Source of the DNA: Qipengyuania sp. HL-TH1 | GTDB lineage: Bacteria; Pseudomonadota; Alphaproteobacteria; Sphingomonadales; Sphingomonadaceae | NCBI RefSeq assembly: GCF_036365825.1 | Contig: NZ_CP142675.1 | Span: forward strand, 2,922,501 to 2,986,500 | Reading direction: 5' to 3' | Length of the DNA stretch: 64,000 nt | In this document: in pieces, positions 35,580 to 44,816 of the stretch | Numbering within the stretch: position 1 is the stretch's first letter | Layout: each line of letters begins with the position of its first letter | The notes under the pieces: model-generated | The model's database searches: none | What the model was told of the DNA's origin: nothing | The model's input: only the letters and a program-made list of their open reading frames with translations | Position numbers and translations under genes: made by a program

Positions 35580-36554
35580 ATGAACTCGTCTGCCGAAAAC
35601 CCGCTCGACCGCGTCCTCGTGCTCGAAATGGTCCGCGTGACCGAAGCTGCGGCGGTGGCCGCCTCGAAGCTGATCGGTCGCGGCGATGAAAAGGCCGCCG
35701 ATGCCGCTGCGGTCGAAGCCATGCGCAAGGCCTTCGATACGCTGTATATGGATGGCACGGTGGTCATCGGTGAAGGCGAACGCGACGAGGCGCCGATGCT
35801 GTTCATCGGCGAAAAGGTCGGCGGCGCGCCGGGCAAGGGTCCCAAGATCGACATTGCGCTCGACCCGCTCGAGGGCACCACGATCACTGCCAAGGCAGGC
35901 CCCAATGCGCTGGCCGTGCTGGCTGCTGCGGCCGAGGGCTGCCTGCTCAACGCGCCCGACGTCTATATGGACAAGCTGGCGGTCGGCCCGGGTTATCCCG
36001 ACGGCATCATCGACCTCGCCAAGACCCCGACCGAGAACGTCGAGGCGGTCGCCAAGGCCAAGGGCGTCGCGCCTGCCGATATCATCGTCTGCGTACTCGA
36101 TCGTCCGCGGCATGCCGACCTGATCGCCGAACTGCGCGGGCTGGGCTGCGGTGTCGTGCTGATCGGCGATGGCGATGTCGCCGGTGTGATCGCAGTGACC
36201 GACGAAGACACTACGATCGACATGTATATGGGCCAGGGCGGCGCCCCCGAAGGCGTGCTGGCTGCTGCGGCGCTGCGCTGCGTCGGCGGGCAGTTCAACG
36301 GTCGCCTCGTCTTCCGCAACGATGACGAGCGGGCCCGGGCTGCGAAATGGGGGATCGACGATCTCGACCGCATCTACACCCGCGACGATCTGGTGAAGGG
36401 CGATTGTATCTTTGCTGCGACCGGGGTCACCGCAGGGTCGCTGCTCGACGGGGTGAAATATCTGCGCGACGGGCGGATGACGACCGAAAGCGTGGTCATG
36501 CGCGCCAGCAGCGGTACGGTTCGCTGGATCAAGGGTGAGCACCGCGGAGACTAG
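35580..36554 (+). CDS. glpX: Class II fructose-1,6-bisphosphatase
   Basis: Gluconeogenic phosphatase of 324 residues. Metal- and substrate-binding motifs are VIGEGERDEAPMLFIGE and DPLEGTTITAK, with AKDKGVA-type and GDGDVAG segments after them, as in GlpX/YggF. The start at 35580 gives the usual N-terminus (LDRVLVLEMVRVTEAAA); a GGGAGGG lies 12 bases upstream. No class I FBPase is seen in the window. Confidence 0.95.
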   Translation: MNSSAENPLDRVLVLEMVRVTEAAAVAASKLIGRGDEKAADAAAVEAMRKAFDTLYMDGTVVIGEGERDEAPMLFIGEKVGGAPGKGPKIDIALDPLEGTTITAKAGPNALAVLAAAAEGCLLNAPDVYMDKLAVGPGYPDGIIDLAKTPTENVEAVAKAKGVAPADIIVCVLDRPRHADLIAELRGLGCGVVLIGDGDVAGVIAVTDEDTTIDMYMGQGGAPEGVLAAAALRCVGGQFNGRLVFRNDDERARAAKWGIDDLDRIYTRDDLVKGDCIFAATGVTAGSLLDGVKYLRDGRMTTESVVMRASSGTVRWIKGEHRGD

Positions 36555-36650
36555 GCACGTCGCGGCGGGGAAACGCCTCCGTCCGATGTTGCATATCCGT
36601 GACGCTCGGCTAGGCGGGGCGCACATCCAGTTTGCCCGGGGATTCTCCGC

Positions 36651-37586
36651 ATGAAGATCATGGCCGCCAACTCGAACCTGCCGCTCGCGCGGGCCATCGC
36701 AGGTTATCTCGAAATGCCGCTTGTCGATGCGCAGGTGCGGCGCTTCGCCGACGAGGAAATTTTCGTCGAGATCCACGAGAACGTGCGCGGCGAGGATGTC
36801 TTCGTCGTCCAGTCGACCAGCTATCCGGCGAACGACAATCTCATGGAACTGCTGATCTGCATCGATGCGCTCAAGCGTGCATCGGCGCGGCGGATCACTG
36901 CGGTGGTGCCCTATTTCGGTTATGCCCGCCAGGACCGCAAACCCGGCCCGCGTACGCCGATTTCGGCCAAGCTGGTGGCCGATTTGATCACCAAGGCGGG
37001 CGCCGATCGCGTGCTCGCGGTCGATCTCCACGCCGGGCAGATCCAGGGCTTCTTCGATATCCCGACCGACAACCTCTTCGCCGCGCCTGTCATGGCTGCG
37101 GACATTCAGGCGCGGTATGGCGACCAGGATTTGATGGTGGTCAGCCCCGACGTCGGCGGCGTGGTCCGCGCGCGGGCCCTGGCCAAGCGGCTCGACAACG
37201 CGCCGCTGGCCATCGTCGACAAGCGCCGCGACCGTCCCGGTGAAAGCGAAGTGATGAACATCATCGGCGAAGTCTCGGGCCGCCATTGCATCCTGATCGA
37301 CGATATCGTCGATTCGGGTGGGACGCTGTGCAACGCCGCGCAGGCGCTGCTCGACCAGGGCGCGGCCTCGGTCGCGGCTTACATCACCCATGGCGTGCTT
37401 TCGGGCGGAGCGGTGGCGCGGGTCGATGGCTCGGCGCTCAAGGAACTGGTGATCACCGATTCGATCCGCCCGACCGACGATGCCAAGGATTCCGACCGTA
37501 TCCGCATCCTCACCATCGCCCCGCTGATCGGCGAAGCGGTGCGCCGCATCGCCGACGAAAGCTCGGTCAGCTCGCTGTTCGACTGA
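36651..37586 (+). CDS. prs: Ribose-phosphate pyrophosphokinase
   Basis: Makes PRPP from ribose-5-phosphate and ATP for nucleotide, histidine and tryptophan synthesis. The 311 residues match the family. [16 protein letters not shown] and [18 protein letters not shown] form the catalytic loop region, [18 protein letters not shown] is the signature, and [16 protein letters not shown] is the PRPP-binding loop. The next gene starts 2 bases after its stop. Confidence 0.97.
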   Translation: MKIMAANSNLPLARAIAGYLEMPLVDAQVRRFADEEIFVEIHENVRGEDVFVVQSTSYPANDNLMELLICIDALKRASARRITAVVPYFGYARQDRKPGPRTPISAKLVADLITKAGADRVLAVDLHAGQIQGFFDIPTDNLFAAPVMAADIQARYGDQDLMVVSPDVGGVVRARALAKRLDNAPLAIVDKRRDRPGESEVMNIIGEVSGRHCILIDDIVDSGGTLCNAAQALLDQGAASVAAYITHGVLSGGAVARVDGSALKELVITDSIRPTDDAKDSDRIRILTIAPLIGEAVRRIADESSVSSLFD

Positions 37587-37588
37587 AG

Positions 37589-38389
37589 ATGGCGACTGCT
37601 GCCGATCTCGCGCTTGCCAATCGCCTTGCCGAAGCGGCGGGCGAAGCGATCCGTCCGCTGTTCCGCGGCGAATGGTCGCAGGAACAGAAGGCGGACCGCA
37701 GCTTCGTCACCGAGGCCGACCGCGCTGCCGAAGCCGCGATGCGCGCGATCCTCGAGAGAGAGCGCGCCGATGACGGCATCATCGGCGAGGAATACGGCAC
37801 GCGCAACGAGGGCGCAGGGCGGCAATGGGTGCTCGATCCGATCGACGGCACCACCAGCTTCATCGCTGGTCGCCCCATTTTCGGCACGCTGATCGCGCTG
37901 ATGCAGGATGGCTGGCCGGTGCTTGGCGTGATCGACCAGCCGATCGCGCGTGAACGCTGGGTCGGACGGATCGGCGAGGGCACCACCTTCAACGGTAGCC
38001 CGGTGCGCGCGGTTGCGTGCAAGGAGCTGTCCGACGCGGTTCTCGGTACGACCACACCGCACCAGTTTTCCGGCGACGATGTCGAAGCCTTTATGGGCGT
38101 CGCCAAGGCGGTGGCCGAGCGCAAGATCATTTATGGCGGCGATTGCTACAATTACGGGCTCGTCGCCTCCGGCCATGTCGACATCGTGGTGGAGGCGGGT
38201 CTCAAGCTGTATGATTTCGCAGCGCTCGTCCCGGTGGTCGAAGGCGCCGGCGGCGTGATGAGCGACTGGCAGGGCAATCCGCTCGATGCGGGCAGCGACG
38301 GGCGCGTGATCGCGCTGGGCGATGCCGCGCGGCTCGAGGATGTGCTCGAGGCCATGGGCGGTTCGGCGATTCCCGCGCACGGGCACTGA
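37589..38389 (+). CDS. hisN: Histidinol-phosphatase / inositol-monophosphatase family protein
   Basis: A 266-residue Mg-dependent phosphatase. The IMPase motifs are GEEYG and VLDPIDGTTSF, with the family's C-terminal aspartate in YDFAALVPVVEGAGG. The GGDCYNYGLVASGHVD segment is usual for the HisN-type histidinol-phosphatases of actinobacteria and alphaproteobacteria. HisN is the likeliest call, with general inositol or nucleotide phosphatase as the alternative. Start at 37589 is 2 bases after prs, so prs and this gene are one operon; PRPP also feeds histidine synthesis. Confidence 0.85.
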   Translation: MATAADLALANRLAEAAGEAIRPLFRGEWSQEQKADRSFVTEADRAAEAAMRAILERERADDGIIGEEYGTRNEGAGRQWVLDPIDGTTSFIAGRPIFGTLIALMQDGWPVLGVIDQPIARERWVGRIGEGTTFNGSPVRAVACKELSDAVLGTTTPHQFSGDDVEAFMGVAKAVAERKIIYGGDCYNYGLVASGHVDIVVEAGLKLYDFAALVPVVEGAGGVMSDWQGNPLDAGSDGRVIALGDAARLEDVLEAMGGSAIPAHGH

Positions 38390-38415
38390 TCGCCCGCGCA
38401 CCCGTTTCCCCTGCC

Positions 38416-39171
38416 ATGCAGACCATTTTGACAACCGGCGCGGGCAATGGGATCGGGCGCGCCATCACCATGCATTTCCACGCTCTTGGCTGGCGCGTGA
38501 TCGGGCTGGACAAGGACGCCGAGGCGCTGGCCGAATTGCGCGATACGCTGCCCCGTGAAAATGCGCTCTTCCTCACCGCTGATGTCGGGCGCGAGGGCGC
38601 GGTCGGTGAGGCATTTGCCCGCATCGCCGAGTGGTTGGGCGAGGCGGCGCTCGATTGTCTCGTCAACAATGCCGGGATCGCCGATCCCTATGCGGGTCCG
38701 CTCGAAGACCTCGATCTGGCGGACTGGCAGGCGTGGATCGATGCCAGCCTGACTGCCGCTTTTCTCGTGACCCGCGCGGCGCTGCCATTTCTCGAGCGAA
38801 GCCCCGGTGCAAGCATCGCCAATATCTCCTCCACCCGCGCAGTGATGAGCGAGCCCGATACATTTGCCTATGCCGCGGCCAAGGGCGGGCTCGATGCCCT
38901 GACGCATTCGCTGGCGGTTTCGCTCGGCCCGACGATCCGCGCGAATGCGATCCGCCCCGGCTGGATCGAAACCGCGCCGTGGCAAAAGAAAGGCAGCCGC
39001 AGCGATCCCGATCACCGCCCCAAGGACCGCGAGCAACATCCGGTCGGCCGTATCGGGCGCCCTGAAGATATCGCCGAAGCGGTCGCCTATCTCCACGAAG
39101 CGGGTTTCGTGAGCGGCCAGCACCTCAATATCGACGGTGGCATGACCGCGAGGATGATCTACGAGCACTGA
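38416..39171 (+). CDS. SDR family oxidoreductase
   Basis: A 251-residue short-chain dehydrogenase. Cofactor motif TGAGNGIGRAI at residues 6-16, NNAGIADP in the central region, active-site YAAAKGGLDAL, and the C-terminal INIDGG-type end (HLNIDGGMTARM). Substrate unknown. It is followed one base later by a second SDR, so the two may act in series on one substrate. No neighbouring gene points to a pathway. Confidence 0.87.
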   Translation: MQTILTTGAGNGIGRAITMHFHALGWRVIGLDKDAEALAELRDTLPRENALFLTADVGREGAVGEAFARIAEWLGEAALDCLVNNAGIADPYAGPLEDLDLADWQAWIDASLTAAFLVTRAALPFLERSPGASIANISSTRAVMSEPDTFAYAAAKGGLDALTHSLAVSLGPTIRANAIRPGWIETAPWQKKGSRSDPDHRPKDREQHPVGRIGRPEDIAEAVAYLHEAGFVSGQHLNIDGGMTARMIYEH

Positions 39172-39172
39172 C

Positions 39173-39919
39173 ATGACCGCGGAGGGATCACTTGCAGGAC
39201 GCATCGCGCTGGTGACCGGCGCGGCGCGCGGGCTCGGCTTCGAGATCGCGCAGCGGCTGGCCGAGCGGGGCGCTACCGTATGGCTCAACGGGCGCGATGT
39301 TGATGCGCTCGACACCGCCGCCGCGCGGATCGGCGCGCACGCGCAGGTGCTCCCCTTCGACATTGGCGACGACCATGCGAGCGCGGCAGCCTTTGCGCGG
39401 CTCGCCGAGGGCGGCCTCGATATCCTCGTCAACAATGTTGGGCAGCGCGACCGGCGGCCGCTGGACCAGTTACAGCGGGACGATATGGCGGCGATGCTTG
39501 CAACCAACCTCGTCGCGCCCTTCGATCTTGCGCGCCGCGCGGTGCCGCTGATGCAGGCGCGCAAATACGGACGAATCATCAACATCACCTCGATCGCTGC
39601 CGATATCGCGCGCGGCGATGTGCTCTATACCGCCAGCAAGGGCGGGCTGGCCGCGCTGACCCGCGCGCTGGCAGCCGAGCTCGGCGTCACCGGGATCACG
39701 GTCAACGCGGTCGCCCCCGGCTATTTCGCGACCGAGGCGAACGGGACGATGACTGCCGATCCGGAGATCGCCCGGCACCTCGCGCGGCGGACCTCGCTGG
39801 GCCGCTGGGGCGAACCGGGCGAGATCGCCGGGGCGGTCGCTTTCCTCGCTTCGCCCGAAGCCAGCTACATCACCGGGCACACGCTGGCGGTCGATGGCGG
39901 CTATCTGTCCCACTTCTGA
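39173..39919 (+). CDS. SDR family oxidoreductase
   Basis: A 248-residue classical SDR with TGAARGLGFEIAQ at the N-terminus, NNVGQRDRRP, the active-site YTASKGGLAAL and PGYFATEANG. The catalytic Ser-Tyr-Lys set is complete. The sequence resembles gluconate 5-dehydrogenase/3-oxoacyl reductase relatives, but I cannot name the substrate. It starts one base after the preceding SDR. Confidence 0.87.
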   Translation: MTAEGSLAGRIALVTGAARGLGFEIAQRLAERGATVWLNGRDVDALDTAAARIGAHAQVLPFDIGDDHASAAAFARLAEGGLDILVNNVGQRDRRPLDQLQRDDMAAMLATNLVAPFDLARRAVPLMQARKYGRIINITSIAADIARGDVLYTASKGGLAALTRALAAELGVTGITVNAVAPGYFATEANGTMTADPEIARHLARRTSLGRWGEPGEIAGAVAFLASPEASYITGHTLAVDGGYLSHF

Positions 39920-40038
39920 CTTGCTTTACCGCGCAGAATCGCTATCAGCGCGCCCTTCACCGACACGTGATTCATCTGCCGGTCTGGCCGTAAGGGCTGC
40001 CAGGGCTGGTTGGACGTGTCTCTGTCAAGGAGATGAAA

Positions 40039-40242
40039 ATGCCCAAGCTTAAGACCAAGAGCGGTGTGAAGAAACGCTTCAAGATCACCGCAACCGGCAA
40101 GGTCAAGCATGGTGTCGCCGGCAAGCGCCACCGCCTGATGAGCCACAATGCGAAGTATATTCGCCAGAACCGCGGCACCACTGTCCTGTCGGATGCCGAC
40201 AGCAGAACAGTGAAAAAGTGGGCGCCCTACGGCCTCGACTGA
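40039..40242 (+). CDS. rpmI: 50S ribosomal protein L35
   Basis: A 67-residue basic ribosomal protein. [15 protein letters not shown] and [10 protein letters not shown] are the L35 signature. An ATG 6 bases upstream (reading MKM) overlaps the Shine-Dalgarno AGGAG, so the second ATG is the start. It is followed 23 bases later by rplT. The usual infC neighbour is not present upstream. Confidence 0.97.
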   Translation: MPKLKTKSGVKKRFKITATGKVKHGVAGKRHRLMSHNAKYIRQNRGTTVLSDADSRTVKKWAPYGLD

Positions 40243-40265
40243 GCGCGAATTAAGGAGAATACGAA

Positions 40266-40625
40266 ATGCCTCGCATTAAACGCGGCGTCACCACGCGCCA
40301 GAAGCATAAGCGGCTATTGGATCAGGCGAAGGGCTATCGCGGCCGTCGCAAGAACACGATCCGTGTCGCTCGCCAGGCCGTCGAAAAGGCCGGCCAGTAC
40401 GCCTATCGCGACCGCAAGGTCAAAAAGCGCAACTTCCGCGCCCTGTGGATCCAGCGCATCAACGCTGCGGTCCGCGCCGAAGGCCTGACCTATTCGCAGT
40501 TCATGCACGGCACCAAGCTTGCCGGCATCGAGCTCGATCGCAAGGTCATGGCCGATCTGGCGATGAACGAAGGCGCTGCCTTCAAGGCGATCATCGATCA
40601 GGCCAAAAAGGCACTTCCCGCCTAG
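40266..40625 (+). CDS. rplT: 50S ribosomal protein L20
   Basis: A 119-residue rRNA-binding protein needed for 50S assembly. [32 protein letters not shown] and [14 protein letters not shown] are the L20 core. In enterics L20 represses its own operon by binding the leader. The rpmI leader here (39920-40038) is about 119 bases, too short to see the pseudoknot with confidence. A terminator follows. Confidence 0.98.
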   Translation: MPRIKRGVTTRQKHKRLLDQAKGYRGRRKNTIRVARQAVEKAGQYAYRDRKVKKRNFRALWIQRINAAVRAEGLTYSQFMHGTKLAGIELDRKVMADLAMNEGAAFKAIIDQAKKALPA

Positions 40626-40648
40626 GCTCCTGTTTTTCAGGAACTTTC

Positions 40649-40680
40649 AAAGGGCGCTCCGCAAGGGGCGCCCTTTTTGC
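40649..40680 (+). terminator. Rho-independent terminator after rpmI-rplT
   Basis: AAGGGCGC pairs with GGCGCCCTT across a loop of about 8-9 bases and runs into TTTTTGC, 25 bases after the rplT stop. It separates the ribosomal genes from the AraC trio. Confidence 0.88.
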
Positions 40681-40745
40681 ATGGGTGGAACTTGTCGCCC
40701 ATCGACAACTGTCTATGATCCGGGTTCGCAAGTCGGAGGGCGCGG

Positions 40746-41618
40746 TTGACCGGTTTGGACAGTATCGATGTGCGTTTCTTTGCGCCGCCTGCCGATCTGG
40801 CCCCCTGCTTCACGACTTTCTACCGGCTCGAGGTGAACCTGCCTGCGGGCGAGACGCTGGAGGATTGGCTGCAGCCCGAATGGGCCAATCTGCGATTCTT
40901 CTCCGACAATCCGCCCACGGCCGAGTTTCCCGACGGGCCGCGCGTCAGCGGCGCACGCTTCCAGGCGACGGGGCCGAGTTCATGCCCCACGCATTTCACC
41001 ATCGGGCGCACGCGCATGTGGGGCATCGGCCTGTTCCCGCTGGGCTGGGCGCGTTTTATCGGGACCTCGGCGAGCGATCACAGCAACACCATCGTCGATG
41101 GCGAGCAATCTCCGATCTTCGAACGGTTCGCGCCCTTGTGCGAAAAACTGTGCACCCGCGACTATTCGGACGAGGAACAGTTCGGCTTCCTGACCGACTT
41201 CTTCCGCCAGCTGGCGGACCCGCCGCGCGAACAGCGGCGAATCCAGAAAATCCACGGAGTAATGGTCGATCCGCAGCTCTTGCTGGTCGAGGAATTCGCA
41301 CGGCGCAGCGGGATGTCCAAGCGCACGCTCGAACGCATTTGCGCACGCCATTTCGGGTTCTCGCCCCGCCTGTTGCTGCGCCGCCAACGGCTGATGCGCA
41401 GCCTCGCAGCCTTCATGCTCGAACCCCGGTCCAGCTGGTCCGCCGTGATCGACCGCCATTATCACGACCAGTCGCATTTCGTGCATGAGTTCCACGCTTT
41501 CATGCGCTGCACGCCCAGCGAATTCGCCGCGCAGCCGCATCCCGTGCTCGGTGCCTTCATGGCCGAGCGCAAGCGGATCTGGGGATCGCCCGCGCAAACG
41601 CTCGACACGCCGGACTGA
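40746..41618 (+). CDS. AraC-family transcriptional regulator (first of three paralogs)
   Basis: A 290-residue regulator. The start is TTG at 40746 with a good GGAGGG six bases upstream. The N-terminal half (about residues 1-170) contains EWANLRFF and MWGIGLFPLGWARF, shared with the other two. The C-terminal half is an AraC double HTH: first helix-turn-helix around SGMSKRTLERICARHFG, second around HYHDQSHFVHEFHAFM...TPSEF. The N-domain presumably binds a ligand or dimerises. No target gene is evident nearby. Confidence 0.9.
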   Translation: MTGLDSIDVRFFAPPADLAPCFTTFYRLEVNLPAGETLEDWLQPEWANLRFFSDNPPTAEFPDGPRVSGARFQATGPSSCPTHFTIGRTRMWGIGLFPLGWARFIGTSASDHSNTIVDGEQSPIFERFAPLCEKLCTRDYSDEEQFGFLTDFFRQLADPPREQRRIQKIHGVMVDPQLLLVEEFARRSGMSKRTLERICARHFGFSPRLLLRRQRLMRSLAAFMLEPRSSWSAVIDRHYHDQSHFVHEFHAFMRCTPSEFAAQPHPVLGAFMAERKRIWGSPAQTLDTPD

Positions 41619-41706
41619 CGGAGGCCGGCGTGGCTATCGACTATGCAGCAACGGGATGGATGAACTCTCTTATTGAGTGGCCGAATGCCGACGGGGCAGG
41701 GCGGCG

Positions 41707-42597
41707 ATGAACACCGGGCATGTCCAGGCTGGCGTAGCGCTGCGGTTCTTCCTTCCGCCCCCCAGCCTGCGGCCGTTTGTGTCGACGCTTTATCACATGG
41801 AGATTTCCGGCGCCGATCCGCAGCCGATCGAAGACTGGCTGCATCCGGAATGGGCCAATCTGCGGATCATTCCCGACCGGACCGTCGCCGCCGGGATCGG
41901 GGGCATGCCGCTCCAGTGGATACCCCGCGCGGTGGTCGTCGGCCCGACCAGCGTGGCGACCCATTTCCGGGCCTGCAACGGTCGCTCGTGGGGGATCGGC
42001 CTGCTTCCATTGGGCTGGGCGCGCCTGACCGCTGCCCCCGCCAGCAGCTATGCCGACGACTATGCCGATATCGCGGTGGATCCGGCGTTCGCCCGTCTGC
42101 AGCCGCTCGGTGCCTGTGTGCCCGTGGGCAGCGGCGATCTGGCCACCGAAAAGACCGCTTTGCTACGCGAGCTGAAACGGCTGCTGGCGCGTCCCGTAGC
42201 ACGCGAGAAGGATATCCTGCGGGTCGAGGAGGCGCTGGCCGATCCGCGCTTCGGCACCGTCGCCGAACTGGCCGAGGAGCTCGGCATGAGCATGCGGACC
42301 ATGGAGCGGTTCTCCAGCCGCGTGTTCGGCTTTGCCCCGCAATTGCTCCTGCGCCGCCAGCGCTTCATGCGCAGTCTCGCCAAATTCATGCTCGACCCTT
42401 CGCTCAGATGGATCGACACGCTCGACAGCCATTATCACGACCAGGCCCACTTCGTGCGCGACTTCAAGCGGTTCATGACCATGTCGCCCAGTGCCTATGC
42501 CAAGCGTCCGCACCCCGTGCTGATCGCCGCCGCGCATGCGCGCATGGCGGTGGCGGGCCAGGCGTCGCAAGTGCTGCATCGGCGCTCGATCGACTAG
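41707..42597 (+). CDS. AraC-family transcriptional regulator (second of three paralogs)
   Basis: A 296-residue protein built like its neighbours. The N-terminal half has HPEWANLRIIPD and WGIGLLPLGWARLT, and the DNA-binding half has MSMRTMERFSSRVFGF and HYHDQAHFVRDFKRFM. The alternative GTG at 41677 gives 306 residues; the ATG at 41707 is preferred by alignment with the paralogs and GGGGCAGGG just before it. It begins 89 bases after the first copy, with no terminator between, so co-transcription is possible. Confidence 0.9.
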   Translation: MNTGHVQAGVALRFFLPPPSLRPFVSTLYHMEISGADPQPIEDWLHPEWANLRIIPDRTVAAGIGGMPLQWIPRAVVVGPTSVATHFRACNGRSWGIGLLPLGWARLTAAPASSYADDYADIAVDPAFARLQPLGACVPVGSGDLATEKTALLRELKRLLARPVAREKDILRVEEALADPRFGTVAELAEELGMSMRTMERFSSRVFGFAPQLLLRRQRFMRSLAKFMLDPSLRWIDTLDSHYHDQAHFVRDFKRFMTMSPSAYAKRPHPVLIAAAHARMAVAGQASQVLHRRSID

Positions 42598-42711
42598 CAT
42601 CCGCCGGAAGCCGGACTGGGGGGCCAACCGGGCACGGCCGCGCATGACCAACGGGGCAAAACTCTTGCATTTCCGCGAAATTAACCCTTAGGCCCCGCGC
42701 AGGGGAGCACG

Positions 42712-43635
42712 ATGATGACATCGTCGTTGAGGGTATCCGAGTACAATTCGGACGGTTTGCGGTTGCGGCTCGTGCGGCCGCCGCCCGACCTCGCGCCCTA
42801 TCTCTCCGCCTATTACCGGACCGAATTGGACGACGGCGTGGCGGTCGAGGATTGGCTTCCTCCCGAAGAGGCAAACCTGCGCACCGGCGAGGCATCGATC
42901 TACACGGCGGTAATCGGCGAAGGTCCGCTCGCCCCCGTGCCCGCGGCGGTCCTCTCCGGTCCCACCGACCGGGTCACGCGCGTGCGGATCGTCGGAGGCA
43001 AGTTCTGGGGCATTGGCCTGACCCCGGCCGGCTGGACGCGGTTCATCGGAACACCCGCCAGCGAGATGGCCAACAGGTTTTGCGCTATGGGCCAGACCGC
43101 GGCCGACCGATCGCTCCATGCCATGCTCGACCAGCTGCGCCGGGACGGTGACGATCTTGCCGCCGCGGCGACGCTGATCAACCGGACCTTCCGCGCCCTG
43201 CTCGGCGAGCAGCCCGAGGCCGAAGCGACATTGCAGGCGGTCCACCGCGGGGTATTGGCACTGGAAAGCACCTCGGTGCGGGCGATGTCTGCGCAGATCG
43301 GGCTGAATGCGCGGACCTTCGAACGCTTCTGCAAGCGGCATTTCGGGTTTGCCCCGCGCACCCTGCTGCGGCGGCAGCGTTTCCTGCGCAGTCTTGGCGA
43401 ATATATGCTCGATCCGTCGATGCGCTGGATCGGGTCGCTCGACATGCACTATTGGGACCAGGCGCATTTCATCCGCGACTTCCGCGCCACGATGAACATG
43501 ACGCCGAGCGAGTTCGCTGCACTGCCCCATCCGGTAATCAAGGCTGCGGTGAGTGTGTCGAACATGAACGGCGGCGTGGCGATGCAGGCGCTGTACCATC
43601 CCGAACGGCTCGCCCGACCCGAAACTGGGCTTTAG
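42712..43635 (+). CDS. AraC-family transcriptional regulator (third of three paralogs)
   Basis: A 307-residue protein. The N-terminal half keeps EDWLPPEEANLR and FWGIGLTPAGWTRFIGTPAS, and the C-terminal HTHs keep LNARTFERFCKRHFGF and HYWDQAHFIRDFRATM. It is the most diverged of the three: the WANL element reads EANL. An ATG-ATG start follows GGGGAGCACG. It ends 60 bases before pheS. Confidence 0.9.
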   Translation: MMTSSLRVSEYNSDGLRLRLVRPPPDLAPYLSAYYRTELDDGVAVEDWLPPEEANLRTGEASIYTAVIGEGPLAPVPAAVLSGPTDRVTRVRIVGGKFWGIGLTPAGWTRFIGTPASEMANRFCAMGQTAADRSLHAMLDQLRRDGDDLAAAATLINRTFRALLGEQPEAEATLQAVHRGVLALESTSVRAMSAQIGLNARTFERFCKRHFGFAPRTLLRRQRFLRSLGEYMLDPSMRWIGSLDMHYWDQAHFIRDFRATMNMTPSEFAALPHPVIKAAVSVSNMNGGVAMQALYHPERLARPETGL

Positions 43636-43694
43636 CATTTCGCCACATCGGGCTAGGGGCGCGGTGCACAGAGTCCCGATAATTCCAAGCAGAC

Positions 43695-44816
43695 ATGATG
43701 ACCGACCTCGACCAACTCAAGACCGATGCGCTGACGCGGATCGAAAATGCTCCCGACGCGGCTGCGCTCGAAGTGCTGCGGATCGAATTCCTCGGCAAGC
43801 AGGGATCGATCTCGGGCTTGATGAAAACGCTCGGCAAGATGTCGCCCGAAGACCGGCAGGTGCAAGGGCCCTTGCTCAATGACCTGCGCACCGCGGCCGC
43901 CGATGCTATTGCCGCGCGCAAGGCCGTGCTCGAGGATGCGGAGCTCGAAGCGCGCCTTGCCACCGAAAGCCTCGACCTCACGTTGCCCGCACCGGCTGCC
44001 CCCAGGGGTTCGGTCCACCCGGTCAGCCAGGTGATGGACGAGCTGGCGGAGATCTTTGCCGATCTCGGCTTCTCGGTCGCCACCGGTCCGGAGATCGAGG
44101 ACGACTGGCACAATTTCACCGCGCTCAACATGGCCGAAACGCATCCCGCGCGGGCGATGCACGACACCTTCTATTTCCCCGACCACGATAGCGACGGGCA
44201 CCGCATGCTGCTGCGTACGCATACCTCACCGGTGCAGATCCGCTCGATGGTCGAGGTCGCTTCGAAGGATGCAGGGGGCGCGCCGATCCGGATCATCGCC
44301 CCGGGCCGCGTCTATCGCAGCGACAGCGACGCGACGCACACGCCGATGTTCCACCAGGTCGAAGGTCTGGTGATCGATCGCGATATTCACCTGGGCCATC
44401 TCAAGTGGACGCTGGAGACCTTTCTCAAGGCCTTCTTCGAACGCGACGACATCGTGCTGCGCCTGCGCCCGTCCTATTTCCCCTTCACCGAGCCGTCGGT
44501 CGAGGTCGATGTCGGCTGGCAGGATGTGAAGGGCCGCCGCGTGCTCGGCGGGGACGGTGACGCGCCGGGGCATGGCTGGATGGAACTGCTGGGCAGCGGC
44601 ATGGTCAACCGCCGCGTGCTCGAGTTCGCCGGGCTCGACGCCGACGAATGGCAGGGCTTCGCCTTCGGCGTGGGCGTCGACCGCCTCGCCATGCTCAAAT
44701 ACGGGATGGACGATTTGCGCGCCTTCTTCGACGGCGACGGACGCTGGCTCGATCATTACGGCTTCAGCCCGTTCGATCAGCCGACCCTTTCCGCAGGCGT
44801 AGGAGCGAAGGCATGA
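43695..44816 (+). CDS. pheS: Phenylalanyl-tRNA synthetase alpha subunit
   Basis: Class II synthetase catalytic subunit, 373 residues. An N-terminal coiled coil (about 1-80) binds tRNA. Motif 2 is [18 protein letters not shown] and motif 3 is in [31 protein letters not shown] follows the usual pattern. It forms an alpha2-beta2 enzyme with PheT, whose ATG overlaps this stop. Two in-frame ATGs at 43695 and 43698 leave the exact start open. Confidence 0.97.
   Translation: MMTDLDQLKTDALTRIENAPDAAALEVLRIEFLGKQGSISGLMKTLGKMSPEDRQVQGPLLNDLRTAAADAIAARKAVLEDAELEARLATESLDLTLPAPAAPRGSVHPVSQVMDELAEIFADLGFSVATGPEIEDDWHNFTALNMAETHPARAMHDTFYFPDHDSDGHRMLLRTHTSPVQIRSMVEVASKDAGGAPIRIIAPGRVYRSDSDATHTPMFHQVEGLVIDRDIHLGHLKWTLETFLKAFFERDDIVLRLRPSYFPFTEPSVEVDVGWQDVKGRRVLGGDGDAPGHGWMELLGSGMVNRRVLEFAGLDADEWQGFAFGVGVDRLAMLKYGMDDLRAFFDGDGRWLDHYGFSPFDQPTLSAGVGAKA

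Noticed and set aside
35472-37391. Minus-strand open frame of about 639 codons over glpX and prs
   Set aside because: Both genes beneath have full motif sets. The antisense product is rich in Arg, Asp and His and shows no domain.
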